From: Planktosalinus sp963975935
GTDB lineage: Bacteria; Bacteroidota; Bacteroidia; Flavobacteriales; Flavobacteriaceae
Reading direction: 5' to 3'
DNA length: 64,000 nt
NCBI GenBank assembly: GCA_963975935.1
Contig: CAXBIQ010000001.1
Coordinates: 248,001 to 312,000, forward strand
The position numbers and the translations under genes are program-made. A model generated the notes under the pieces. The model made no database searches. It was given only the letters and a program-made list of their open reading frames with translations, and was not told where the DNA came from. Shown piece by piece: positions 17,260 to 25,057 of this stretch (its first letter is position 1; each line of letters opens with the position of its first letter).

Positions 17260-18009
17260 TTATTCTACAGAAGCACTAAAAACGGTTGCTGCGTTTTCCT
17301 GCATTAGTTTTTGTGCTTCATAATTAGGCATTAAGCTAGTATTGTATACGTTAAAATCCCAGATGTTGGGGTTTTTAAACCACTCCGCAATATCCATTTG
17401 TATTGCTATCACAACACCTTCTTCAATCTGAAGGGGATTTGTGAGATCAACTCGAACAAAATTTTGTTCAAAAACACCCTCACTGACTCGTGCTGTTCCA
17501 TTGTGGAAGTTAAAGGGAGCGGGTTCTGTATTTACGTTATAATTGCCGTCCATTTGTAAAAAATGGTACCCGCCGCCCAGCATGGCAGGCCAGTTCCATG
17601 ACACAGCGTTTAAATCCGGATAGGCACCATCAACATTGTCCTCTTCTTTAAATCCATATATAAAGGAGAGTGTGTAAGTTCCTTCCGGAATACTTGCATT
17701 TGTGTTTCGTGATAAGGTTGCTGCATTAGAAACATCTACTATGTGATAATCACCAATGGGATAGGTTTCTCCTGAACTATTTTTCAATTCCATTTTGGAT
17801 ATTAAATACCGCAAACGGGAAATGGTGAGTTCTTGTTCCATTTCATTTGTATAAATTGTAGTGGATAAGTCTGAGTTGGTAAACGCTGTATTGTCAAAAG
17901 TTTGGGAAAAATTTAAATTGATTGCTACCGCTGGAGGGGTATTGTCATCATCACTCCCACAGGCACTCACTAGAAAAGAAAGCGCAATCATAAAAAGCAG
18001 GTTTTTCAT
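17260..18009 (-). CDS. MbnP-like copper-binding lipoprotein
   Basis: 249 residues with a lipobox LVSAC (Cys17) followed by GSDDD. The mature part matches the MbnP family: LNFSQTFDN at the start, ISRLRYLISKMELKNSSGE, then SWNWPAMLGGGYHFLQMDG at 137-155 with Trp138 and Trp140. In methanotroph MbnP a tryptophan is oxidised to kynurenine by the MbnH peroxidase and helps to bind copper(I). Here the MbnH-like di-heme gene follows directly (7 bp). No methanobactin synthesis gene is near, so this is the stand-alone MbnP-MbnH pairing seen outside methanotrophs. Which Trp would be modified is not certain. Confidence 0.85.
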   Translation of the reverse strand: MKNLLFMIALSFLVSACGSDDDNTPPAVAINLNFSQTFDNTAFTNSDLSTTIYTNEMEQELTISRLRYLISKMELKNSSGETYPIGDYHIVDVSNAATLSRNTNASIPEGTYTLSFIYGFKEEDNVDGAYPDLNAVSWNWPAMLGGGYHFLQMDGNYNVNTEPAPFNFHNGTARVSEGVFEQNFVRVDLTNPLQIEEGVVIAIQMDIAEWFKNPNIWDFNVYNTSLMPNYEAQKLMQENAATVFSASVE

Positions 18010-18014
18010 AGCAT

Positions 18015-19412
18015 TTAATTTTTAAGCTTTATTACCAAAACGTCTTTTGAACCCTGATTATTGGATACATCAAAATCAGTGCTTTCTGTGCTTCCTGCCA
18101 GGATTATATTTCCGGTGGATGATAAAAGGCTTGAGTTTCCAAAATCAAGCGCGCTCCCGCCATAGTTTTTTTCGAATATAATATTTCCGGTGGGGCCTGT
18201 AATAACAAGCCAGAAATCACTTTGGCCATAGTTGGTGGAGACATCCTGGTCGGCACTTCGGGATGACCCGAAAAGCAAGAGGTTTCCATTGGGCATTTCT
18301 GAAATTGAACGGCCTGTGTCAAATTCGGCTCCGCCAAATGTTTTTTGCCAAAGCAAATCACCTGAGTCATTGATTTTAATGAGCCAGGCATCAGCATTTC
18401 CTTTGTGGTTGCTCACATCCTGATCTGAACTTCGGGTGTCACCGGTAATCAGATAGTTGCCGTCATTTGTCTTACTTATTGCATATGCAATTTCGATAGA
18501 TGAGCCGCCATAATTTTTTTGCCACAAGAGGTTACCTTGATCATCAATTCGTACCGCCCAAAAATCATAACTTCCTTTTGGGTTTGTTATGTCAAAATCA
18601 TCGCTTTCAGTGTTACCCACCATTATAAACCCACCATCTTCAGTTTGGACAACATCATAACTCCTGTCATTATTTGTGCCGCCATAATATTGATTCCATT
18701 GTTCATTTCCGGAGGCATCTGTTTTGATTCCCCAAAATTCGCCTACACCATGCCTGTTGCCTGATCTTCCAGTTTCCGTTTGCTGAATAGCCTGCCTGCC
18801 TTCAAAATCCAGAAACCCTGTAAGGAAATAGCCGCCATCCTGGGTTTGAACAACAGATTGTCCTTGATCATTTCCATTGAAGCCATATGTTTTTTCCCAC
18901 ATCATAGTTCCCGATGTATCCAATTTTAATAGCCAGTAATCATAAAACCCATTGTTATTAGATACATCTCCGTCATTGCTTCTGGTAAAACCAATAATGG
19001 CAAAACCGCCATCACTTGTGTTGATAAGCTTTGTGGCCCTGTCATCCAGAGAGCCCCCATATGTTTTGCTCCAAAGGAGTTCACCTTCGGTATTTAGTTT
19101 TAACAGCCAAAAATCAGCATCTGTTGATGTTTTGTCGACAATATCCCCGTCATTGCTCAAGGTATAACCAACAATTGCATACCCGCCGTCTGCCGTTTCA
19201 ACCATTGATATTGCTTCGTCTTCCCTGCTTCCGCCAAAGGTTTTAGACCATTCAATTTCTCCGGTAAAACTAGCGGGAGGTAAATCATCTGTTACTATGC
19301 TTCCGTCGTCATCAGCAACTATACCGCTATCATCATCTTTCTTACAAGCAGCAAGGGCTCCAAATAAAAAAATAAAAATGAAAAGTCTGGTATGGGGATT
19401 TTTGAAAAACAC
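18015..19412 (-). CDS. Seven-repeat beta-propeller lipoprotein
   Basis: 465 residues. The lipoprotein signal ends LAAC (Cys22) followed by KKDDDSG, a charge pattern linked to surface display in Bacteroidota. The rest is seven tandem repeats of about 57 residues, each starting G-x-x-x-W-x-K-x-[YF]-G-G and continuing D-x-x-x-S-hydrophobic, then [TD]-x-DGG[YF]-x-[IL]-x-G-x-[TS]-x-S-x-D-x-D[IV], and ending in DxWL[LI]K[IL]. Seven blades fit a closed propeller. Such domains bind proteins or sugars. The start ATG lies 2 bp beyond the stop of the LVIVD-protein gene, so it is second in the four-gene operon with the MbnP and peroxidase genes. Confidence 0.82.
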   Translation of the reverse strand: MFFKNPHTRLFIFIFLFGALAACKKDDDSGIVADDDGSIVTDDLPPASFTGEIEWSKTFGGSREDEAISMVETADGGYAIVGYTLSNDGDIVDKTSTDADFWLLKLNTEGELLWSKTYGGSLDDRATKLINTSDGGFAIIGFTRSNDGDVSNNNGFYDYWLLKLDTSGTMMWEKTYGFNGNDQGQSVVQTQDGGYFLTGFLDFEGRQAIQQTETGRSGNRHGVGEFWGIKTDASGNEQWNQYYGGTNNDRSYDVVQTEDGGFIMVGNTESDDFDITNPKGSYDFWAVRIDDQGNLLWQKNYGGSSIEIAYAISKTNDGNYLITGDTRSSDQDVSNHKGNADAWLIKINDSGDLLWQKTFGGAEFDTGRSISEMPNGNLLLFGSSRSADQDVSTNYGQSDFWLVITGPTGNIIFEKNYGGSALDFGNSSLLSSTGNIILAGSTESTDFDVSNNQGSKDVLVIKLKN

Positions 19413-19414
19413 AG

Positions 19415-20827
19415 TTAATTTTTTAGAAATTTTTTATTCATTGTGCCGTTTACCGAAATATAATACATTCCTTTAGAAAGAGAGGAAATGTCAATCGTTC
19501 TTTTGGGTGCATTCATATCAGTGAATTCTATTATTTTTTGCCCAATAGTATTATAAATCTGGATAGAAGCAATTTCTGTGTTTCCTGTGCTTAAGGTTAT
19601 GTAGTTTTTTGCAGGATTGGGAAAAAGGGTAATATCAGGTTTCTGAAATTCTCCTGCCGTAAGAAAATCGGGATCTTTAACAAGAAAAAAACCTCTTTCA
19701 GTATCGCTGATTACAATGTTTCCGCTGGCAAAATAAGGATAAACACTCCAAGCACCGTCAAAACCGGCAGCGTTATCACTCGGGTTTGTATCAAAAAAAC
19801 CAATTTCGTCTATATTCTGGTTTTCAATATCTGAAATGTCAATAACCCGCATTCCGGCTGAGTAGTTGGCCAAATAAAAGTTATTTCCCCTCACATAACC
19901 ATTGTGGTCAACAGCTTCCGTGGGGCCTGTATAATCAAATAATTGCGCGGGATTATCTAAGTCGGTAAAATCAAAAATGATGGTGCGTGTGTTGAATCCA
20001 AAACCTAACTCATCAGTTTCATCACCCAAAAGAAAATAGCGGTGATCTTCTGTGAGCCATCCCTGATGGGTGTAGCCTATGTTTGTATAACTCACGGCAC
20101 TTATAAACTGTACGTTTGCTTTATCTGTGACATCCAGAATCACCACTTCATTCTCGTTGCTTCCAATGTAAAGTTCCTTGCCAAAATGATCAGCGTCTGG
20201 ACCTGTATAATTGACAACCTGTGCGTCATGTGTATAATCATTTACATCATAGCCTGAGACAAATTCAGGATTTAATGGGTCTTGAATGTCAACAATATGG
20301 GGGCCGCCGTTAAAAGTTTGGGTTCCCACGGCATATGCATAACCGTTTTCTTCATTAATGACAATGTTATGTGCGCGGCCAAAGCCGTCATAATGTGCGT
20401 CAACGGTAAAGGTTTCAGGGGGGGTGTTGACATTTCGCAACCGGGTTAAATCAAAAACCTGCATACCGTGATCGGGAGCCTCACTTACAATAAAAGCGTG
20501 GTCAGCATACACTTTTATATCTCTCCAGGTACTATTTTCTGTTTGGGTGGGCAATTTTCCTAAATAGACAGGATTTACAGGGTCTGAAATATCAATAAAA
20601 GCAGTTCCGTTTCTCAGGCCCACGAGTGCATATTCGTTTCCGTTATCTGGATCTGTCCAGCCCCAGGAATCATTTCCGGAAGATGCATCTAAAAAAGCAA
20701 GGTCAAGATGTGCTTGTAAATCATACCCATCACAAGGAAATATTCCGGCAAAACCATTTTCACATGGTTCCTGAGAAAATGAAATTAAGGGAACTATAAA
20801 TGCTATAAAAAGTAATTTATTTTTCAT
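19415..20827 (-). CDS. Choice-of-anchor B family protein (LVIVD repeats) with T9SS sorting domain
   Basis: 470 residues counted from ATG 20827 (MKNKLLFIAF); a TTG three codons further up is in frame. The signal peptide ends near LISFSQ. The body holds repeats of the LVIVD type (TAFIDISDPVNPVYLG, QVFDLTRL, IVDIQDPLNPEFVSG, VVILDVTDKANVQF, RVIDISDIEN), a propeller found in choice-of-anchor-B proteins. The C-terminal 80 residues form a type A sorting domain: ITLFPNPAKNYITLS, IQIYNTIGQKI, and GMYYISVN...KKFLKN, so it is exported by T9SS and fixed to the cell surface or released. It is the first gene of the operon that includes MbnP and the peroxidase. Confidence 0.88.
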   Translation of the reverse strand: MKNKLLFIAFIVPLISFSQEPCENGFAGIFPCDGYDLQAHLDLAFLDASSGNDSWGWTDPDNGNEYALVGLRNGTAFIDISDPVNPVYLGKLPTQTENSTWRDIKVYADHAFIVSEAPDHGMQVFDLTRLRNVNTPPETFTVDAHYDGFGRAHNIVINEENGYAYAVGTQTFNGGPHIVDIQDPLNPEFVSGYDVNDYTHDAQVVNYTGPDADHFGKELYIGSNENEVVILDVTDKANVQFISAVSYTNIGYTHQGWLTEDHRYFLLGDETDELGFGFNTRTIIFDFTDLDNPAQLFDYTGPTEAVDHNGYVRGNNFYLANYSAGMRVIDISDIENQNIDEIGFFDTNPSDNAAGFDGAWSVYPYFASGNIVISDTERGFFLVKDPDFLTAGEFQKPDITLFPNPAKNYITLSTGNTEIASIQIYNTIGQKIIEFTDMNAPKRTIDISSLSKGMYYISVNGTMNKKFLKN

Positions 20828-20981
20828 CGAGGGCAAGTATTAGTATAAACGACTAACAATACTACGATTTTTTTATAATTTTTTCAGCACCCGTGATGTT
20901 AAAAGACTTTATGCTCTCTTAATTTTAATAGCATATTAACTATTTGGTTCTCATACAGAAGGCTGTTCTTTAAAATAAGTT

Positions 20982-20989
20982 TAATTTTG
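20982..20989 (+). promoter_or_regulatory. Probable -7 box of the thiL promoter
   Basis: TAATTTTG matches TAnnTTTG and lies 19 nt before the ATG of thiL. No TTG is found at the expected distance upstream, so it would be a weaker promoter. Confidence 0.5.
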
Positions 20990-21008
20990 TAAAAAGTTTT
21001 AAAAAGTT

Positions 21009-22064
21009 ATGGCATCAGAAAATAAAGAAACAAATAAAAATATTGCGTCCCTGGGAGAATTTGGACTTATTGATCATCTTACAAAAGATTTTGATATAAA
21101 ACATTCCTCAACAAAACATGGTATTGGAGATGATGCAGCCGTAATTTTCGATACCGAAAAACACATGGTTATCACCACTGACTTATTGATTGAAGGTGTT
21201 CATTTTGATTTGAGTTATATGCCTTTGAAGCATTTAGGATATAAGGCAGTCATAGTAAATCTTTCTGATGTATATGCTATGAATGCTGAAGCCACGCAAA
21301 TTACTGTTTCCATTGCTATTTCCAATCGCTTTCCACTGGAAGCCGTTGATGAATTATATGCAGGAATCAAAACAGCTGCAAAGATTTACAATATTGATGT
21401 TGTGGGAGGCGATACCACTTCTTCCACACGTGGTTTGATTATAAGTATTACAGCTTTAGGCTTTGCCAAAAAAGAGGAATTAACATATCGCAGCGGTGCA
21501 AAAGAAAACGATTTGCTTGTTGTGACGGGAGATCTGGGAGGTGCTTATCTGGGGTTGCAGATTCTGGAAAGGGAAAAACAAGTATTCAAAGTAAACCCAA
21601 ACAATCAACCGGACTTAAGTCCATATACATACCTTATTGAACGCCAACTCAAGCCCGAAGCCAGAAAAGATGTCAAAAAACTGCTGGCAGACCTTGAGGT
21701 AAATCCCACATCCATGATTGACATCAGTGACGGGCTATCTTCTGAAACAATTCATTTGTGCAAAAATTCAAAAGTAGGATGTAATTTATATGAAGATAAA
21801 ATCCCGCTTGACCCGCAGGTAATTTCAACTTGTGAAGAGTTCAAGTTGGACAGTACTACAGTCGCATTGAGCGGAGGTGAAGATTATGAATTGCTTTTTA
21901 CTATTTCAACAGAAGACTTTCCAAAAATTAAGGCAAACCCTCATTTGTCTGTCATAGGTCATATGACTAACCAAAATGAGGGCATGCATTTGATAACTAG
22001 GGCAAATACTAAAATACCTTTAAAGGCGAGGGGCTGGAATTCTTTTCAGGAAGCTTCTGAATAA
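21009..22064 (+). CDS. thiL: Thiamine-monophosphate kinase
   Basis: 351-residue ThiL that phosphorylates thiamine monophosphate to the active diphosphate, using ATP. It belongs to the PurM/AIRS fold. Metal and nucleotide-binding blocks are GIGDDAAVI (about 39-47), ITTDLLIEGVHFDL, VGGDTTSS (about 138-145), and SMIDISDGLSSE, then SGGEDYELLFT. It is a single gene with its own -7 box. Its last 19 bases overlap the end of the small zinc-ribbon gene on the other strand. Confidence 0.96.
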   Translation: MASENKETNKNIASLGEFGLIDHLTKDFDIKHSSTKHGIGDDAAVIFDTEKHMVITTDLLIEGVHFDLSYMPLKHLGYKAVIVNLSDVYAMNAEATQITVSIAISNRFPLEAVDELYAGIKTAAKIYNIDVVGGDTTSSTRGLIISITALGFAKKEELTYRSGAKENDLLVVTGDLGGAYLGLQILEREKQVFKVNPNNQPDLSPYTYLIERQLKPEARKDVKKLLADLEVNPTSMIDISDGLSSETIHLCKNSKVGCNLYEDKIPLDPQVISTCEEFKLDSTTVALSGGEDYELLFTISTEDFPKIKANPHLSVIGHMTNQNEGMHLITRANTKIPLKARGWNSFQEASE

Positions 22065-22303
22065 GTTGCACGCCTCATTTTTTTCTGAATGAATCCCGAA
22101 AGACATGCATTGATATCTCTCATTTTGGGAGTAAGCACTTCAAGATAACCATTTACATTTTCTGTCACCTCATGACCGCAACAGGTGCATCGATATTCAG
22201 AGATGACTTCATTTATTCTGTTTGTTTCCTTGTAATTGTGCCCTATGGTTGAGCAGACAATTTTGCCGATTGATGAGGTTGCTTTGGGGGTAGCGTTGTG
22301 CAT
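22046..22303 (-). CDS. Small zinc-ribbon-like protein
   Basis: 85 residues. The middle part reads IVCSTIGHNYKETNRINE then YRCTCCGHEVTENV: Cys17 and His22 before, and Cys39, Cys41, Cys42 and His44 after, a layout like the DUF1660-type C-x-x-x-x-G-H ... C-x-x-C-G zinc ribbon. The C-terminus is basic (QKKMRRATYS). The function is unknown. The gene converges with thiL and overlaps it by 19 bp at the 3' end. The ORF is short, but the motif spacing argues that it is real. Confidence 0.7.
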   Translation of the reverse strand: MHNATPKATSSIGKIVCSTIGHNYKETNRINEVISEYRCTCCGHEVTENVNGYLEVLTPKMRDINACLSGFIQKKMRRATYSEAS

Positions 22304-22372
22304 AGTCGGACAGTTTTAGTTAGTTAACATAAACGTACAAAAAAATGCTATATAAACGATAAAAGGTATATT

Positions 22373-23143
22373 TTATTCGATGAAATGCACAAAGTTTAAC
22401 GTTTCATCTTTGTTTTCAATAGTACTCATATGACCTCCGTCCAGACTGATAAAGGTGCAGCCACATTTTTTTGCCAATTTTTCTTGTTCTTTATATGGCA
22501 TAATCGGGTCCTGAATGCCTGAAATAATATATTTGGGTTTGGAAAATTCAGCCAGAGTTAAAGTATGGTCTTTTCTAATTTTCATTCCCTCAAGCGTGGC
22601 AATAATTCCCTGCACGGGCATCGTAAGAGCTTCTTTTTTCAACTGTGTGATTTCCTGTTTAAAACGTTCGCGGTTTTTTTCGGCAAAAAGATTACTAATA
22701 GCCATGCTCAAAAACCCTTTTTTGTTTTGTTTTACAAGCTCAATTGCCCGGTCCCTGTTATTCTTCCGTTCTAAAGAGTCTTTTTTTGAAGTTGAATTTA
22801 AAAGAACAAGTTTTTCAATTATTTGGGGATATTTTTCGGCAAATGCCAAAGCTACATAGCCCCCCATGGAATGGCCAATGAATGTTGCACTCAAAATATT
22901 CTCTTTTAAAAGCACCTCCTTTACTGCTTCTGCCATCATTTCCATGGTGTGCACATAACCAATGGAGGCGCTTTTTCCATGACCGGGCAAATCAACAGCA
23001 ATAGTGGTATGCTTCTGCTTCAAAGTATCCAAAAAGGGTTCCCACATTGAAGCGTTTTCCAGAAAACCGTGTAACAAAACGACAGCTTTGCCGGTCCCCT
23101 TTCGGGTGTAAAATATTTCGGACTCTTTGAAATTTAATATCAT
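22373..23143 (-). CDS. Alpha/beta-fold hydrolase
   Basis: 256-residue cytoplasmic alpha/beta hydrolase without a signal peptide. The oxyanion-hole region is LLHGFLENASMW, the nucleophile elbow is GHSMGG with Ser92, the acid is probably in GIQDPIMPYKEQ, and the histidine lies in DGGHMSTIE, so the triad is complete. The cap region (about 120-185) is helical. Substrate is not readable; similar genes are labelled as BioH/MhpC-like esterases. A -7 box (TACCTTTG) lies at 23161-23168, 17 nt upstream. Confidence 0.9.
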   Translation of the reverse strand: MILNFKESEIFYTRKGTGKAVVLLHGFLENASMWEPFLDTLKQKHTTIAVDLPGHGKSASIGYVHTMEMMAEAVKEVLLKENILSATFIGHSMGGYVALAFAEKYPQIIEKLVLLNSTSKKDSLERKNNRDRAIELVKQNKKGFLSMAISNLFAEKNRERFKQEITQLKKEALTMPVQGIIATLEGMKIRKDHTLTLAEFSKPKYIISGIQDPIMPYKEQEKLAKKCGCTFISLDGGHMSTIENKDETLNFVHFIE

Positions 23144-23160
23144 TGCAAAATTCTATATTG

Positions 23161-23168
23161 CAAAGGTA
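23161..23168 (-). promoter_or_regulatory. -7 box for the alpha/beta hydrolase gene
   Basis: On the minus strand it reads TACCTTTG, an exact TAnnTTTG, 17 nt upstream of the ATG at 23143. There is no good TTG at -33. Confidence 0.5.
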
Positions 23169-23178
23169 GTTGCGACAT

Positions 23179-23409
23179 ATGAATAAAACTAAAGAAATTT
23201 TTATCACCGGTTTTGCCTTGTTTGCCTTATTTTTTTGGAGCAGGAGATTTGATATTACCCCTTTTTTAGGCTTTCAAACTGGTACAGACTGGGGTTGGGT
23301 TGCTTTAGGTTTTGTTATTTCTGCAGGTTCCATTTCGTTGCATGGGTTGTTTGCTCATGCTAAACTAAAAGGAACTATGCTGGATTTTGGGATTCCGGTT
23401 TCCCCATAA
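23179..23409 (+). CDS. Small two-helix membrane protein, unknown
   Basis: 76 residues from ATG 23179 (MNKTKEIFITGFALF). Two hydrophobic stretches are visible, at about 6-22 and 43-62, separated by a loop with the pattern RRFDITPFLGFQTGTDWGW. I do not recognise a family. It is divergent from the alpha/beta hydrolase gene, and the coding strand has no overlap with another gene. Coding is supported by its hydrophobic pattern and position only. Confidence 0.55.
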   Translation: MNKTKEIFITGFALFALFFWSRRFDITPFLGFQTGTDWGWVALGFVISAGSISLHGLFAHAKLKGTMLDFGIPVSP

Positions 23410-23511
23410 TTCAATTTAATATATTGTATTATATTTTATGTTTTTTTTTGTATTACCTGGTGTGGTTACTGCCAGCTTTCCTGGCATTGATTACAGGAAA
23501 TGTGATTGAAA

Positions 23512-23547
23512 CAAAAAAACGACCCACATCCCTGTAAGTCGTTTTTC
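23512..23547. terminator. Bidirectional terminator before pepP
   Basis: AAAAACGAC (23515-23523) pairs with GTCGTTTTT (23538-23546) around a 14-nt loop; A-runs and T-runs on both sides let it work on either strand. It lies 20 bp past the stop of the aminopeptidase gene. Another short hairpin, TGCCAG/CTGGCA at 23470-23486, has no T-run. The rest of 23410-23567 holds nothing else that I can see. Confidence 0.8.
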
Positions 23548-23567
23548 AAGTTTTAGTTTCTAGAAAA

Positions 23568-24860
23568 CTATTTATTCATCAAATCTTCAATCTCCTCTGC
23601 TTCAATGGGAATGTTGCACATCAGATTAAAAGGCTCTCCTTTTTCCTGAACCACTACGTCATCTTCCAGACGAATTCCAAAGCCTTCTTCAGGAATATAA
23701 ATTCCCGGTTCCACCGTAAAAACCATATTGGGTTTCATCGGCTCCCAAAGAATGCCATAATCGTGCGTGTCCAGACCAATATGATGGGAGGTTCCGTGCA
23801 TAAAGTATTTTTTATAAGCCGGCCAGTCGGGGTTTTCGTTTTGAACATCGGCTTTGTCCAGAAGACCGAGACCAAGGAGCTCTGAAGTCATCAGTTTTCC
23901 CACTTCCACGTGGTATTCTTTCCAAAGCGCACCGGGAACCAGCAGCTTAGTAGCTTCATTTTTAACGCGGTTTACAGCATTATAGACTTCTTTCTGCCGT
24001 TTTGTGAATTTTCCGGAAACGGGAATCGTGCGGCTCATATCGCTGGAATAATTGGCATACTCGGCCCCCACATCCAGCAAAATCAGATCACCGGCTTTGC
24101 ATTCCTGATTGTTTTCAACATAGTGAAGAACATTGGCATTGTTTCCGCTGGCGATAATGGGGGTGTAGGCAAAGCCTCGGGAACGGTTGTTCAGGAATTC
24201 ATGCATAAACTCAGCTTCCAGATTATATTCCATCACACCGGGCTTGACAAAATTCAATATCCTTCGGAAACCTTTTTCGGTAATGTCACAGGCTTTTTGC
24301 ATCAGTTCGATTTCGATAGGATCTTTTATGCTTCGCAAACGTTGTAAAATAGGATTGCTTTTTGCCCACTGGTGCGCCGGAAATTTTTCTTTTGTTTTTG
24401 CAATAAAACGGTCTTCACGGGTTTGGGTCTCTACAGCCTGACGGTAGTGTTCATTAGTGTTAAAGTAAATGGTTTCCGTCTGAGTCATGAGTTCAAAAAA
24501 TACTTTGTCAAATTCCTGCAACCAGTAAACCGTTTGGATACCACTCACTTCAAAAGCACGTTCTTTGGTCAATTTTTCACCTTCCCACACGGCAATGTGC
24601 TCGTTGGTTTCTTTCAGAAAAAGCACTTCCCGCTTTTTAGGGTCCGGGGCATCGGGAAATAAAAGCAGGATACTTTCTTCCTGGTCCACGCCACTTAAAT
24701 AAAGAATATCACGTGCCTGTTGAAACGGCATGGTGCTGTCTGCACTAATAGGGTAAATATCATTTGAATTAAAAACGGCTAAACTTTTAGGTTTCATTTG
24801 CGCCATAAAGTTTTTGCGGTTTTTGATGTAAAGGGCTTTGTCTATTGTGTGGTATTTCAT
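23568..24860 (-). CDS. pepP: Aminopeptidase P family protein (Xaa-Pro aminopeptidase)
   Basis: 430-residue M24B metallopeptidase that removes an N-terminal residue before proline. The N-terminal creatinase-like domain covers about 1-170, and the pita-bread catalytic domain the rest. Dimetal ligands appear in order: ILLDVGAEYANYSSDMSRT with two Asp, HGTSHHIGLDTHD with His, TVEPGIYIP with Glu and RLEDDVVV with Glu. No signal peptide, so cytoplasmic. The leader contains a hairpin and a palindromic repeat (see 24863-24951). Confidence 0.94.
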   Translation of the reverse strand: MKYHTIDKALYIKNRKNFMAQMKPKSLAVFNSNDIYPISADSTMPFQQARDILYLSGVDQEESILLLFPDAPDPKKREVLFLKETNEHIAVWEGEKLTKERAFEVSGIQTVYWLQEFDKVFFELMTQTETIYFNTNEHYRQAVETQTREDRFIAKTKEKFPAHQWAKSNPILQRLRSIKDPIEIELMQKACDITEKGFRRILNFVKPGVMEYNLEAEFMHEFLNNRSRGFAYTPIIASGNNANVLHYVENNQECKAGDLILLDVGAEYANYSSDMSRTIPVSGKFTKRQKEVYNAVNRVKNEATKLLVPGALWKEYHVEVGKLMTSELLGLGLLDKADVQNENPDWPAYKKYFMHGTSHHIGLDTHDYGILWEPMKPNMVFTVEPGIYIPEEGFGIRLEDDVVVQEKGEPFNLMCNIPIEAEEIEDLMNK

Positions 24861-24862
24861 AC

Positions 24863-24890
24863 AGTCATTCCCGCGAAGACGGGAATCTCA
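24863..24890. repeat. REP-like palindrome (ATTCCCG...CGGGAAT)
   Basis: ATTCCCG (24867-24873) and CGGGAAT (24880-24886) form a perfect inverted repeat around CGAAGA, flanked by GTC and CTCA. The unit GTCATTCCCGCGAAxxCGGGAATC is a short palindrome known to be scattered in many bacterial genomes. Only one copy is in this window. It lies in the pepP leader, 3 bp from the ATG. Confidence 0.75.
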
Positions 24891-24921
24891 TATTTTAAAG
24901 GTTTATAACTCTATTCAATCC

Positions 24922-24951
24922 TTTCGCTTTACAGCGAAAAACACAAAGTTA
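24922..24951 (-). promoter_or_regulatory. pepP -7 box with a leader hairpin
   Basis: TAACTTTG (minus strand, 24951-24944) matches TAnnTTTG. Directly downstream TTTCGCT (24922-24928) pairs perfectly with AGCGAAA (24933-24939) around a 4-nt loop, so the hairpin would be near the 5' end of the pepP transcript. The stem could stabilise the mRNA or act as a control element. Confidence 0.5.
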
Positions 24952-25057
24952 CTTAAAGGAAATGAATCGAAAAAGGACTATAGATGAGAATCTAAAAAAT
25001 TTATTTTGAAACCAATTTGTAAATGGTTATTTTCAACACGCTAAAAAATCAACATTC

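Noticed and set aside
16186..18009. A methanobactin biosynthesis cluster
   Set aside because: Only the MbnP and MbnH-like genes are present; no MbnA precursor, MbnB or MbnC is found nearby.
18015..19412. Regular DNA-level repeats that might be a CRISPR array
   Set aside because: The spacing is about 170 bp and the repeats are coding; they are the seven protein blades of the lipoprotein.
23465..23490. Hairpin TGCCAG/CTGGCA as a terminator for the small membrane protein gene
   Set aside because: The stem is only 6 bp and there is no T-run after it.
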